From: Vitrella brassicaformis
Lineage: Eukaryota; Sar; Vitrellaceae
Direction: 5' to 3'
Length of the DNA stretch: 64,000 nucleotides
Assembly: GCA_001179505.1 (NCBI GenBank)
Contig: CDMY01000520.1
Span: forward strand, 289,828-353,827
A program made the position numbers and the translations under genes. This document shows positions 39,101 through 49,641 of the stretch, piece by piece (the stretch's first letter is position 1; each line of letters starts with the position of its first letter). The notes beneath the pieces were generated by a model. The model did not search any database. It had not been told where the DNA came from and worked only from the letters and a program-made list of their open reading frames with translations.

Positions 39101-40235
39101 TAAAGAGGAGTCGCCGAAGACCAGGCTGACGGGTGAGGGAGGAGTGCTGTCGACGGCACCCGTGTGGACTGTGCCGCGTGCCAAGGTGCGAGAGAAGCCG
39201 CCACCGCCGATGACGGAAATCTCATCGGGCGAAAGGTGAGTCGTGCAGCCTGGGATGAGAAACTCGTACCATTACTCAACCAAGTCATATTATGTTGCTC
39301 CTTGCAGCTCGCGCGTCGCGCCTCCGCACGTGGGAGACACGTCAACGGATCACGAGTCCGTCCTCGAGTACACCGGCTCTATAGCCGGCCAGCCGGTCCC
39401 CCGCGCCACCCTGACCCGCCCTCCTCCGCTCCCTCAGTCCCCAGTCGAGCCCCCCCACGTGCCTATCCCATCGAGCACCCTTGGTGGCTCAACCAAGTGG
39501 ATATCGCCTCCTATCACACACACCGGGTGGACACGCAAGAGCGACCTGAAAGCCTCGCCGCCCACACACACTCTCGGGCTGAAGGTCACGTCAGAGCCCA
39601 ACAGGGAGGGGGGCGCCACCGACCAGATTCGTGACAGCAGAGACATGGCCATCACCGACATGCTGCCTCTGCTGTCTGAACGTGGAGGCATGCCTGCACG
39701 GATGCTGGGTGCGTCGGAACGGTTCAAAGCTCCGGCAGGCGAGTCATTCGCCGAGTGGATCAAGCGCAACAAGAAAAAACCTACCCAAGGGAAAGAGACA
39801 GAGGCGGGAGGGCGAGAGAGGAATGGCAATGGCAATGAAGACGCATCGCCGACCGACAGGCGACCGATGCGGCGAAGACCAGGGCGCAGACTGGTCATCA
39901 GCACCTCCAGAGACGAGGCGGATATGCAGGTGGACGGCCAGTCGGCTGCTGAGGCCGACGAGAGGTCTCCCGCGATGCAAATTGGCGCCGGAGCTATGCA
40001 GATTGGCGGCATGAGCTTACCGAGCCCCTTGTCGAAAGCAATGAAGGGCGGATTTAGACGGGTCAACTACCGTGCGCCCTTCAACAGCATGGTGCCGACA
40101 CCAAGCGTGGCAGACCTGCACAGCCACGTGGGGGATAACGCATCGGAGACGACGGTAGACAATAAGGGCATGGTGGATATCATCGCTTCCACAATGGGGA
40201 AAGTCATCAAGGAGAGAGAGCAGACACTGGGGTGA
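30171..40235 (+). CDS. Very large coiled-coil, disordered protein
   Basis: Unrecognised; roughly 2,600 residues in many exons. ATG 30171 opens MDSRERPRRLQRGG. A helical domain follows (FVEITRREVIRLLNFTVKN, YGEDKLRQIDQDIACALDGIF), then a seven-fold RE dipeptide run, Pro-rich linkers, and long coiled coils (AQLQQCVEQIRSLQEQ; LAEINDTFEAEKNRLLQKIHKLREN; RSEAELRKNKAEMEQKLTTMQREL; LLEQMRILSEENRLLKEQ). A Lys/Glu/Asp-rich segment (35870-36190) precedes a second half with scattered QTD/QTE motifs, a basic block (38300-38350, RRKRG) and an acidic block. It ends MGKVIKEREQTLG. The make-up suggests a cytoskeletal or basal-body scaffold. Intron joins keep frame in the places I checked, but I cannot exclude two adjacent genes, for example a break near 32.7 or 36.2 kb. 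Confidence 0.6.
30568..30609 (+). repeat. Coding GAGAGG hexamer array (Arg-Glu repeat)
   Basis: A tandem hexamer in the coding exon of the coiled-coil gene encodes alternating Arg-Glu dipeptides. Frame is kept for any copy number. Confidence 0.85.
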
Positions 40236-40702
40236 TCGATAGAGATTGAGGCTTGGGGTGATGCGGGCTGGGCGGCAGAGACACGGGTTTGTTTGATACT
40301 GGTCTGGGTTCGTGTGAGATGAATTGTCAGATGGATTTATCTGGACTGAGCAATGCTCTTCATGTCTGCAATACTTCAAGACCTGGCATTAACGAGTCTC
40401 TCAGCGCGACAAAGCGAAAGTGTGCATCTCACGGAATCCATACGGATAGAAACCGAGAAATTGACCGATGGAAGCAGCACACAGACTTGCATACAAATGC
40501 GAATGGCTGGCTGAATCGAAACAAATCATCACTCAACAAGACATCGCCCACATCAAATCAAGTCCCACATGACGAAGATGACAATGCATCGAACAAGAAG
40601 ATATAGAATGTAGGTAGCGATGACCCTTTGGCAGATGAGCTTATCTGGAAGAGCCTCCCAGTCTCTCGATGGACCTCTGAAGCTTCGACCACAGCAACAG
40701 CA
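40236..40702. other. Intergenic region
   Basis: This AT-richer stretch follows the stop of the coiled-coil gene and lies beyond the likely 3' end of the membrane protein gene on the other strand. The only open frame is short and compositionally unlike the neighbouring exons. Nothing supported. Confidence 0.5.
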
Positions 40703-41769
40703 TCAGTATGCTTTAAACCCAACACTGCCACGAGCTCCTCTCCAGGGACTGGCGGTCAATTTTGCATGTAAGCCTCCCCTTCGCCACTGCCTCGTCTCTG
40801 TGCTGCTGCTGTCGTTTCGAAAGGCAGGAGGCCACACGGGGCACTCTTGCAGCCTGCTTGGATGGCTTTGATGGGGGAGGGGGCGGGGAAAGGGGAGGCG
40901 TGGCCGGCACTGGTGGCATATGTTGAGGGCCGGGCGGAGGGGAGGGGGTGGGGGGCGGCCTGGCTGGGACAGGCTGCGCACGGGCGGCGCGGCGCGGGGG
41001 ACTTCAGGGACATCCTCTGGGGTTCGTGGGGGCGGCAGCCTGATTGGCGGGATGTTCTCCAGCTCTGCCTCGAATCGTGCTGCCGCCTCTGCCACTGCGA
41101 TGTCCTCCAGCTGCTGCGCGAGAGCGATGACCTCCTCTCTGTCGACGTCCTCGTCGGCTACTTCGCGCAGCTCGAGGTATCGCTGGATGAGCGCCGTCCT
41201 CCGCTCTGGTGTAGGTAGACGAGGCCGCATTGGCGTGGAGGGTGTTGACTCGGGGGACACGCATGCTGCACAATGGAGACACGCACGAGACAGGCAGAGG
41301 TGCCGCGTTTCCTGGAAGTATGCATGCACAGGGGCCTTCCTTTCTCTGTTCTCTTTGCTTCAAGGCTACGGTGTCCTTTCAAATCGTCCCCCAGCTCACC
41401 ACGAATGAGGTAAGGCATTGCAAAAGCCACTCTTGCTCCTTGCTGTGCTGCGGTGTGGCTGTGCTGCGGGACACGCGGGCTCAGCTCGCAGTCGAAACTC
41501 CAATCAGGGACGCTCCGTTTGGTGACGTCAGCATCATGGAGTTGAATGACTTCGAGGCTGCTGGCGGCGGCGGCGGCAGGGGATAGGCCGCCAGCAGCCC
41601 CGCGAGGATGTGGTTGAGCTGCTGGTTGGTGAAGTCATAGTTGTTGGGCACCTGACCCCCGCTCGCTGAAAGCCCGAAGAGGGCACTCTGGAGACCGATG
41701 CAGCCACGAGGGTGGGTGTAGAGGTACCAGATGCGCTGCACGGCTTGCGTGAATTGGGCCCTGGCGCAT

Positions 41770-41801
<32 letters not shown>

Positions 41802-42975
41802 GGGGAGGGATTCACAGTTCGCATTAGTGTGTCCGTCCGTCTTTTCTTCGCCCTTTTGTCGGCCTCACGGATGGCGGCAGGCGTTGATGATTGTGTGTAT
41901 CAAGGCCTTGTAGGCGGCGGGCCAGGCGTCGCCGCTGCTGGACGGTCAGCCCGCGATCGTACAGGTGAAGGCCGCCGTCCGCGCGTTGTTCAGGAGGAAC
42001 ACGCTGCTGTGGACGACCGGTTGGGGATGAGGATGTCGGGACCATTCACCATGCGGATCCACAGGCTGCCGGCAGCCCGGCGGCGCATGAGCTCCCCGAC
42101 TGCGTTGCGCATGGGTTGGCGGGGCTGCGCAGTCATGAGCAGGCGGGCCAGCGGGACCGCCACGCAGCAAAACCAGATATACAACCGCACCCGGACTGAT
42201 GGACAAACAAACAAACAAACCAACCAACAAGCAGCAGCAGGAAGAATGACACGTTCATTTGTTTGTTTGTGGGTGAGTGACGAAGGTTTCCTCACTCTCT
42301 GGGCACGGCTGTGGTATCCAGACCTGCTCACATACAATTCACAACACGACACCCACACGCTGTGATGTGTTGGTGACATATTGGTTGAGCCAAAAGAATT
42401 ACGTGGCATACTGAATTGACAAATACCCACTCGTAGCTGAGAAGAGAGAGAACACACCAATGCGCCGGTTGTCTTACTTCCAGTCTGCGGTTTCTCCTAT
42501 CTGGTTGCCGTTCTGCTGGAGATACTGCACGACGAATGGCAGGTAGTGCCACAGATTTATCGTCACTTGCTGCGAACAAGCACAGACACATTCACACACG
42601 CGAATGTCAGTGCATCTTCATGCATGCAACGCATGATGAGTGCAGTGACATCTGCCTCTCACCGTATTCGTGCAGTACATGGGCGTATATCTCTCGGTGG
42701 TCGGGAAATACAATCCCCGCCACCGACCACACTCCCGCCACCAGAATCGGCAGCATGTGGGGGTGGCGGCCGTCGTGCACTGGATCTTCTCCATCAGGAA
42801 GACGAAGACGTATTGGGGTGGCCTCGGCTGCGGGCGGCCTCCTTCGTCCGGTGCTCTTTTGTGGGAATTCGTTTTTGCGAAGAACAGACTGTTCAGACGA
42901 CACCTGAAGGGCCCTCGGCCAGGTAGCAACATTTGATTGGAAACTGCTGAATCCATCTCCTTCGTCTCGTCTCAT
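40703..42975 (-). CDS. Multi-exon membrane protein, apparently disrupted
   Basis: Unrecognised family. Exons read from high to low coordinates: HPHMLPILVAGVWSVAGIVFPDHREIYAHVLHEYG (helix 1), joined to QVTINLWHYLPFVVQYLQQNG..ADWK, WIPQPCPE, then VRLYIWFCCVAVPLARLLMTAQPRQPMRNAVGELMRRR..GPDILIPNR (helix 2). In the same exon the reading must shift frame at about 42010 to give VFLLNNARTAAFTCTIAG. A TGA then interrupts it, although the same frame goes on with SSGDAWPAAYKALIHTIINACRHP and splices correctly to AQFTQAVQRIWYLYTHPRGCIGLQSALFG..NNYDFTNQQLNHILAGLLAAYP. The chain stops at 41481 or continues into ERRTALIQRYLELREVADEDVDREE and a Pro-rich tail ending at 40703. Good splice sites on both sides of the lesions suggest a recently broken gene or sequence errors. 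Limits are approximate. Confidence 0.45.
41770..41798. repeat. (CA)n microsatellite in an intron
   Basis: On the minus (coding) strand this is a GT run that precedes the acceptor of the AQFTQAVQRIWYLY exon of the membrane protein gene. Confidence 0.8.
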
Positions 42976-43137
42976 CGAAACTCGCCGTTTTCAAACCCGC
43001 TCCTTTCCTTTCCTCCTACCCAAGGGAGGAGGAAGTTCAGAGAAGAGGCGACCCTCCTTTCCCCTTCTCAACCCTTGCCCTGAACGTGAAAGTGTGCGAC
43101 AGAGGTGGTTGAGAAATCGAACGTAGAAGCAGCAGCA

Positions 43138-44218
43138 ATGACGAGTTTTCGGACAGTTCTTCGTCCCCTGTGTGCCTGCCGAGGCCGGCAATGCGCCACT
43201 ATGCTGAAACTGCGTACCTGCCTCAGCCATCGTCGGTGCGCCTCTTCCAGCGTCGGGGGGGAGATGTGTGATCAGGTGTTTGGAACGGAACGCCCTGGCT
43301 TCCTCGTGCACGACTTCTGCCTCTCATTCGCACCCGAACACAGGTGAGCGGCAGCAAGGCCCATTCGCTGTGTCAAACTCTGTGTTGTCGGTTGATCTCA
43401 CTCACTACACCTCTGTCTGTCCGTCTGTCTGTCTGTCTGTCTGTGTTGTGTCTGTCAGGCAAGTTGGGTTTTATCAATGGCTGGACGAGGTGAATCGGCC
43501 GCCGGTCAAGAGCGCAGTGGGGTGCTGGGCGGTGCTCGTATGGCTGAGCAAGAAGTACGACAGCTGTGGCACCGTGGATAATCTCCACCACTGGCTCCGC
43601 TCCTTCGCCAAACTGGGCGCAAAGACGCTGTTGGTCGAGCCGTCGGACGCTGGTGAGAATGACTTTTGACAGGCCGAGCATCTGTAGGCGGAGAAAGTGT
43701 CCCATTCTTCCTCTCTCCTCCCTCTGTGTGTGTGCGCAGAGCAGCAGGAGGGTGTGGTTCCCGAGGGCATCTCCGAGAGCAACTTCCACTCCCTGCCGGT
43801 ACTCGCGTGCACCGGCCATGCGCCGGAATCCCTGTCGCGCGTCATCCCGTTCGCCGTGTCGATCATATCGCCCGACTACGTGCTGCGATATCACGAGATC
43901 TGCGAAACACACCCCGACGCTAAGGCGGACGTGCTCAGCAAGAGGAAGGGCACCGAGCTGCTGCCCGAGGCACTCAAAGCGCTGCCAGAGCTGCAGGTAG
44001 GCGCGTGCATGGGATGCACGCCTGGTGTGCGCCTGTACCGATGCGTGTGTACGTGTGTTTGTGTGCAGGACCACTGGAAGTCAGGTCGATTTAAGTACCT
44101 TGAGGCGGCTGTGTGTCCCGTGTGCCACGGCGTAGGCTGCCACCGTCATGTGGGGGAGATCTTCAAGCGGTTCAGAAAGACGATGCGCGCCAGTGATGAT
44201 GACTTCCTCCACGCTTGA
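43138..44218 (+). CDS. Small protein with mitochondrial-type leader and CxxC..CxxH
   Basis: The ATG at 43138 opens MTSFRTVLRPLCACRGRQC, rich in Arg, Ser and Cys without acidic residues, as in mitochondrial presequences. An upstream in-frame ATG at 43105 would add 11 residues with two Glu. Exon 1 ends at FAPEH and joins QVGFYQWLDEVNRPPVKSAVGCWAVLVWLSKKYDS with an Arg codon across the junction. Later exons give LRSFAKLGAKTLLVEPSDA, SLSRVIPFAVSIISPDYVLRYHE, KGTELLPEALKALPELQ, and DHWKSGRFKYLEAAVCPVCHGVGCHRHVGEIFKRF with a CPVCHGVGCHRH cluster that could bind zinc or another metal. It ends ASDDDFLHA. No family was recognised. A mitochondrial role is inferred from the leader only. Confidence 0.6.
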
Positions 44219-44805
44219 TCGGCAGACAGACAGACAGACGGACAGACGGACAGGCACAGAGGGAGCTAGAAGAGAGAGAGAGGGTATTTGTCGTCGATGC
44301 CGGCACGTTTGCTGCCAGTGGCTGGCTGGCCTTGTTTTTGTGTATAGATATTGCAGCAAAAGCATCAGCAGCAGCAGCAGCACTGGAGTGTGTATCTCTG
44401 TGAGAACTCGCATCTCTTGTATGTCTGTCTGGTCGAGAGGCAGGTGTGATACCCGTTTGTTGATGCGATGTTCCTGTGAGGTGGTTGCTGGTGTGTGCCT
44501 GGATGGGCGGCTCGGGGGGGCCTGTTGGTTGCCTCGATAGGAGGGCTACATGCATGTGTGGCGGGCAGGATACTATGGCCACATGTGTGAGACTGTCTGA
44601 GGCGAGTCGACCTCCCGTGCCTGTACATCTTGATGGTGCTTGGATCATGCTAATGCTCCTGTGCTGTCCAAACTACGCGAGATTTACACTACGCGAGAGA
44701 CCCTAGCAGGAGAGAGAGCCGCCTTGCTCCATAGCGCCTGGCTGCTTGACCAGTCAACCTTTCTGTCGGCATTCCCCTGGTCTGGTTCCTTTGAAAGACA
44801 GAAAG
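44219..44805. other. Intergenic region
   Basis: Contains a short CAGA array directly after the upstream stop (44222-44252) and CAG-rich triplets near 44362-44382. No gene or RNA was recognised. It must hold the promoter of family copy A. Confidence 0.5.
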
Positions 44806-45445
44806 ATGGGTAACAATCACAGTGCGAACCGCCATGGTGCCGTTATCGACGACCACACACTTGACTTCCTCCACAAAGCCGACAGAGATGCCCTCCACAC
44901 GTATGCAAACCACACACGAATCAATGAGGGAGGGGGAGCGGCAGTTGACAGCTCTGTGTGTGTGTTTGGGTGTGTTGTGCCATCTGTGTATGTGTGAGCC
45001 GGTCGGAGGTCGGCAGCCTCAGAGTCACGGCCCATTTCCTCTATGAAGTCGACTTCTCGGCTGCCGTCCTGCGCAATCGCCTGGGCCGCTGCCTGGCGGC
45101 CAAGGGACTTCAGACCATCATCGCCTTCGACGCTCAGCTGGACCGGCCTCTGCTGCTGAAGGCCATCTGGCTGGTGGACACGCAGCAGTGGACTGAGGTG
45201 GCCAATGCGCTGAAGTTGGCGAGGCAGAGGGGGTTCTGTCAGCTGCCGATAACACTGGCTGTGGCCGACATGCAGCGTCACGATAGCAAACAGGTGGGCA
45301 GATGAGCGTGGGGCGGGGCGGGGGGCACTCATCGGTTTGTCTGTCTGTCTGTCTGTGGTGTCTGTGTAGGCGTATTTGGCCGATGCGCGTGTGATCGCAT
45401 TGTGGAAGATGGTCGGCAGACACGTCAACTTCGGCGGCCAGTTGG
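44806..45445 (+). CDS. Repeated family copy A, 5' part, cut by assembly gap
   Basis: The first of three copies of an unrecognised gene. Exon 1 opens MGNNHSANRHGAV, a good N-myristoylation context (Gly2, Ser6), and ends DRDALHT. The next exon starts RSEVGSLRVTAHFLYEVDFSAAVL and contains the family core TIIAFDAQLD, LLLKAIWLVDTQQWTEVANAL and QLPITLAVADMQRHDSKQ. After an intron with a short CTGT array, the third exon AYLADARVIALWKMVGRHVNFGGQL runs into a block of N. The acceptor of intron 1 is TGTGAG here where copy B has TGTGCAG, one base fewer, but it still ends in AG. The rest of the copy is missing, so I cannot say whether it is functional. Confidence 0.6.
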
Positions 45446-45745
45446 NNNNNNNNNNNNNNNNNNNNNNNNNNNNNNNNNNNNNNNNNNNNNNNNNNNNNNN
45501 NNNNNNNNNNNNNNNNNNNNNNNNNNNNNNNNNNNNNNNNNNNNNNNNNNNNNNNNNNNNNNNNNNNNNNNNNNNNNNNNNNNNNNNNNNNNNNNNNNNN
45601 NNNNNNNNNNNNNNNNNNNNNNNNNNNNNNNNNNNNNNNNNNNNNNNNNNNNNNNNNNNNNNNNNNNNNNNNNNNNNNNNNNNNNNNNNNNNNNNNNNNN
45701 NNNNNNNNNNNNNNNNNNNNNNNNNNNNNNNNNNNNNNNNNNNNN
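45446..45745. other. Assembly gap (300 N)
   Basis: Exactly 300 undetermined bases, flanked on the right by a CA repeat. The round number suggests a placeholder length. The missing sequence should hold the 3' half of family copy A and the 3' part of the minus-strand gene at 45746-46164. Confidence 0.95.
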
Positions 45746-46164
45746 ACACACACACACACACACACACCCAGAGAGAGGGCAACCAAACCATGGAAAGAAG
45801 GAGATGTAAAGAACAGCCATCCGACGGTGAGCGTACCAGTGTAGATCACTCTTAGCTCAGAATACTGTTGCTGCACACGCGGATTGCCCTTGAAGGCCTC
45901 CATAAGTGTTTCCAGGCCCTCGTAGTCGCCCAGATTGAGGCTGAGCCGGCCCTCGGCAGCGCTGCTGTCGGTGCAGGAGCGGGGCAGCCCGGCGAATGGG
46001 TCCTCCTGGCCGTGCTCATGTGCAGCAGCAGCAGCAGCATTAAATTTGGCAGCTCCGAGAATGATCTTGGCTGCCCGCAGCTGGAGGGGAAGTGGCCATT
46101 GCACCTCAGCCACGCACTTGACGGGCACCAGGGGGAAGATTTCCGACTCATCTGCCTCACCCAT
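45746..46164 (-). CDS. Unrecognised gene, 5' exon only, truncated by gap
   Basis: The ATG at 46164 opens MGEADESEIFPLVPVKCV, then AEVQWPLPLQLRAAKIILGAAKFN, an Ala run from CAG triplets, HEHGQEDPFAGLPRSCTD, and LNLGDYEGLETLMEAFKGNPRVQQQYSELRVIYT. There a GTACGC donor follows, and the intron leads through GT repeats into the gap. Its orientation is opposite to the flanking family copies. No family was recognised. The reading is protein-like (balanced composition, clean donor), so it is probably a real gene whose 3' part is lost. Confidence 0.5.
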
Positions 46165-46408
46165 TGTTCTCACAAGCAGTGAAAGAAACGAGCGATGGAG
46201 GTTAAAGAGAAGAAAGACGCTCGCAGCGAAGGCCTCCTCGCCCTCGCAGCTCGCATGAAAAAGATGGGTGGAAAGTGGGCGGAGAGTGGGCGTGTGCAAT
46301 CGGCAGTGGCCTCCTGCAGTGTTCGACAATCAAAACCATTGATTTCATCCATAGCATCATTGGGATGAGTGTGAAGCTGATCCGTCCGGCAGAAGCGTAG
46401 AGGGGGCG

Positions 46409-48322
46409 ATGGGCAACAACCACAGTGCGGACCGCCATGGTGCCGTTATCGACGACCACACACTCGACTTCCTCCACAAAGCCGACAGAGATGCCCTCCA
46501 CACGTATGCAAACCACACACAAATCAATGCGGATCAATGAGGGAGGGGGAGGCAGTTGACAGCTATGTGTGTTTGGGTGTGGTGTGCCATCTGTGTATGT
46601 GTGCAGCCGGTCGGAGGTCGGCAGCCTCAGAGTCACAGCCCATTTCCTCTACGAAGTCGACTTCTCGGCCGCCGTCCTGAGCAACCGACTCAATCGCTGC
46701 CTGGTGGCCAGGGGGCTGCAGACCATCATCGCATTCGACGCTCAGCTGGACCGCCCTCTGGTGCTGAAGGCCATCTGGCTGGTGGACACGCAGCAGTGGA
46801 CTGAGGTGGCCAATGCGCTGCGCTTCGCGGCTCCGAGGGGCTACTGTCAGCTGCCGATAACACTGGCTGTGGCCGACATGCAGCGTCACGATAGCAAACA
46901 GGTGGGCAGATGAGCGTGGGGCGGGGCGGGGGGCACTCATCGGTTTGTCTGTCTGTCTGTCTGTCTGTGGTGTCTGTGTAGGCGTATTTGGCCGATGCGC
47001 GTGTGATCGCATTGTGGAAGATGGTCGGCAGACACGTCAACTTCGGCGGCCAGTTGGGCCGTTTTGAGCTGTTCGACCAGGCGGGCGGCGGTGTGCGTGC
47101 CCTCCGCGACGAGCCGGGCTTCGAGCTGGACATCAACCCCCCCCTCCCCCCCGCCCACCCATACCGCCCACACGCCATCAACGACAACCCGCCCATCAGA
47201 TCCACAATCAGCTGGCAGGGGGGCGGCTGGACGGCCGGTGGTGAGGAGACCACTGATGCCTCGGCGTCGGCGTTCATCATGGGGACCATCATGTGGCCTT
47301 CGATGGCCAATGAAGGGCGGACGCCTTGGGTTGCCTTTGACCGGTACGCAGGACACGACACTCAGGCAAACACACATCCATCCATCCATCACGGCCTCTT
47401 CCCTCTGTCATGTGCTGGTCTCCTCAGTCATGACCATGGCGGTGTGCTGGACGGCCTCCTCAACCACTCGCCCCACCAGCCCCCCAACGGATGCACCGCC
47501 GTCATGGCGGGCAGGTGGGACGATGATGATCCCCCTATACAGCTTCGGCAGCTGCTGCTGACGCCGTTCGACAGCCCATTCGTCGCATCTGTCGATCTGT
47601 GTCTCTTGCCCGACACGGACATAGGTGAGGGAACGGATAAGAAATCTTTTGCTGATTGAGCCGTCCTTTGACGTGTGTTGTGTCGCTGAATGCAGTGGGT
47701 GTTTCTGCCCTCACCACCGAGCCGCCAGTGGGTGATGCATCGGCTGCCTTCAAGGACCGCCGGCCGACCACCGCCCCTCTGATGCGCGGCCCGCTGGGCA
47801 GCACCATCGCAGACATGGTGGTCAACCGACAGGAGAAAGTCGCTGATGAGGGTGAGTGTGCAGCCGGCCGCCTCCACCTCGGTCTGTCGGTCGGATGAGT
47901 GTGTGTGTGTGGTGGTGCGCAGATGAGGGTGCGGATGACGGCGATGGCGACAGTGGTGAGGGTAAGTGGTGTGTGTGGGGTGCCCAGCCCGCCTTGCTAG
48001 GTGTCTTACTCGTATGTATGTATGTGTGTGCAGAGGATGATGATGACAGTGCGGATGACGGCGACAGCGATGAGGGTGAGTGGAATACATGTGTGTGTGT
48101 GTGTGTGTGGTTGGGCCCACTTGTATGTTTACGTGTCTTGAGTGTGCAGATCTGGATTGCGATATCGACGGAGAGGGCGACGGCGAGGGCGAGGGCGAGG
48201 GCGATGGCCAGCAGCAGCAGGAGGAGGAGGAAGAGGGTGAGATGGGGGCAGAGGAGGAGCCAGATCGGGGCGACATACACGCACTCATTGTGTGCGTGAT
48301 GGATGTGATGTATGTAGGTTGA
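46409..48322 (+). CDS. Repeated family copy B, apparently intact
   Basis: The full-length reference for the family; function unknown. Exon 1 MGNNHSADRHGAVIDDHTLDFLHKADRDALHT has a myristoylation-type N-terminus. The core reads SEVGSLRVTAHFLYEVDFSAAVLS, IIAFDAQLDRPLVLKAIWLV, RGYCQLPITLAVADMQRHDSKQ, AYLADARVIALWKMVGRHVNFGG, GRFELFDQAGGGVRALRDE and DINPPLPPAHPYRPHAIND. After DR/HDHGGVLDGLLNHSPHQ it continues through PFVASVDLCLLPDTDI to VGVSALTTEPPVGD and GPLGSTIADMVVNRQE. The tail comes from separate micro-exons that encode almost only Asp, Glu, Gly and Ser (DEGADDGDGDSGE, EDDDDSADDGDSDE, DLDCDIDGEGDGEGEGEGDG), then a Gln/Glu run. Joins at DR/H and DI/V are in phase. The final stop at 48322 is the simplest reading; a last small exon is possible. 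Confidence 0.6.
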
Positions 48323-48929
48323 TCGACTACACACAGAGCAGCCCAATCGACCAGATCAAGCAAATAGAATCGATGGCCGGTTTTGTGTGAATGCTGTACG
48401 TACAACTCACACTTTGTACTGTCACATACTTACATACATGCATGGCTGACTGAGTGTGTTGTGTGGCTCGTGTGTCGATTCAGTTCATAGTCACGTCCAA
48501 ATGCTTCGCCTCACCCTTCACTCACACCACACACACGCAATGCACCCCTTCAGCCGACAATCACATCCTCACACACACACACACACACACACACCGCAGG
48601 CTCAACCTGTGCGAACTGCAACGCGCCTCTCAACTTGAGAAAACATCAACACATCTCCCCACGAGCCACAGTTTACGGCCGGGATGCCTGTAGCCGTGGC
48701 CGATCCGCATCGTCATCGCAGCGGGTGTATTTTGACACGGAAGACGCGGCGCGAACGGTTAACGCGTCTTCCGAAACGACGGGAGCACCCTTTTCTCGCG
48801 ATCTGGGACGTTGGAATGTGATTGTGCGTAAATCAAGATGCATGCGTGTTCCGGCGAAATCTCTCTCTCGATAAGGAGGTTGGTTTAGCCGTCGAGTGAC
48901 CCATCGTCTGCGACGTTTGCTGAGCCGCG
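48323..48929. other. Intergenic region with CA repeat and inverted repeat
   Basis: Holds a (CA)n run (48569-48594) and a perfect 11-base inverted repeat (see 48738-48773) in GC-rich sequence upstream of the small secreted gene. No coding frame is supported. Confidence 0.5.
48738..48773. repeat. Perfect 11-bp inverted repeat with 14-base loop
   Basis: CGGAAGACGCG at 48738-48748 and its exact reverse complement at 48763-48773 flank a 14-base spacer. It lies about 160 bases upstream of the next ATG, so it could be an operator-like site or a hairpin in the 5' transcript. Confidence 0.7.
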
Positions 48930-49641
48930 ATGATGCGTCGTTTCGGCCTCGGTTTCATCCTCGTGGTCGGCCTGGCCGCCATTGTGGCAGCCCAGCGCAA
49001 TAGCTACTATGGCGGACGTAAGCCACAGGGGGGACACACACACACCGAATCGACCGTACACCATGGCAGATCTGCCCAAGGGTACTAGTAGGTGCATGGC
49101 TTAATGGATTTCTTGTGTTTGGTGTGTGCAGGTGCGGACTCGTCCATGTGGCCGGACGACCAACTGCTGAACGGGCGCACTCACATCGGCCAAGGTACTA
49201 TACTTTTGTGCCCATTCATGGCAGAGAAAGCACCTGTGTGCCTTTCTGCTGCCAGGCGGCCAGTTCGCTTCGGAGTTGTCACTGGTGCAAGTTCACCTGG
49301 ACCACGCCGCAAACACCGCCGCCGCCGCCCACAGGCTCAACACGGCCGCCCACCACATGAGCACCGCCTCCCACGAGCTGACCGCAGCGGCAATTGAAGC
49401 TGCTGCTGAGGCCCACCGCACACTCACACACATCGCCGCCGGAAAGACCAACGAGCATGGTACGTGCGCAAGTCGACACCCAAACGGGCGTGCATGTCAT
49501 GTGTGACCGTCTGTTTGTGCAGGTGAATCCTGCTCCTTGCAAAAACTCACCTACGACGAGCCGGACGATGTGGATGCTTGCGACGGCGACGAGATTTGCC
49601 TGATCACCGAGGAAATTGATGACGAAGGTCATAGCATTTAG
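48930..49641 (+). CDS. Small secreted Ala/His-rich protein with premature-looking stop
   Basis: A twin ATG at 48930/48933 opens MMRRFGLGFILVVGLAAIVAAQRN, a clear signal peptide. Exons then join in frame: SYYGG-R-ADSSMWPDDQLLNGRTHIGQG, GQFASELSLVQVHLDHAANTAAAAHRLN.. with Ala/His heptad-like helices (TAAHHMSTASHELTAAAIEAAAEA), and after NEHG the acidic Cys-containing segment ESCSLQKLTYDEPDDVDACDGDEICL..DDEGHSI. A TAG at 49639 ends it. The frame, however, stays open for about 40 more codons beginning KSYYGECIPADEADEKCES and ending at a TAG at 49762, with the same Cys-rich acidic style. No family was recognised. It is likely secreted or surface-located. Confidence 0.6.

Noticed and set aside
44817-45791. 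Long minus-strand frame across the gap
   Set aside because: Its length is an artefact of reading N as open sequence; both sides are shadows or belong to other features.
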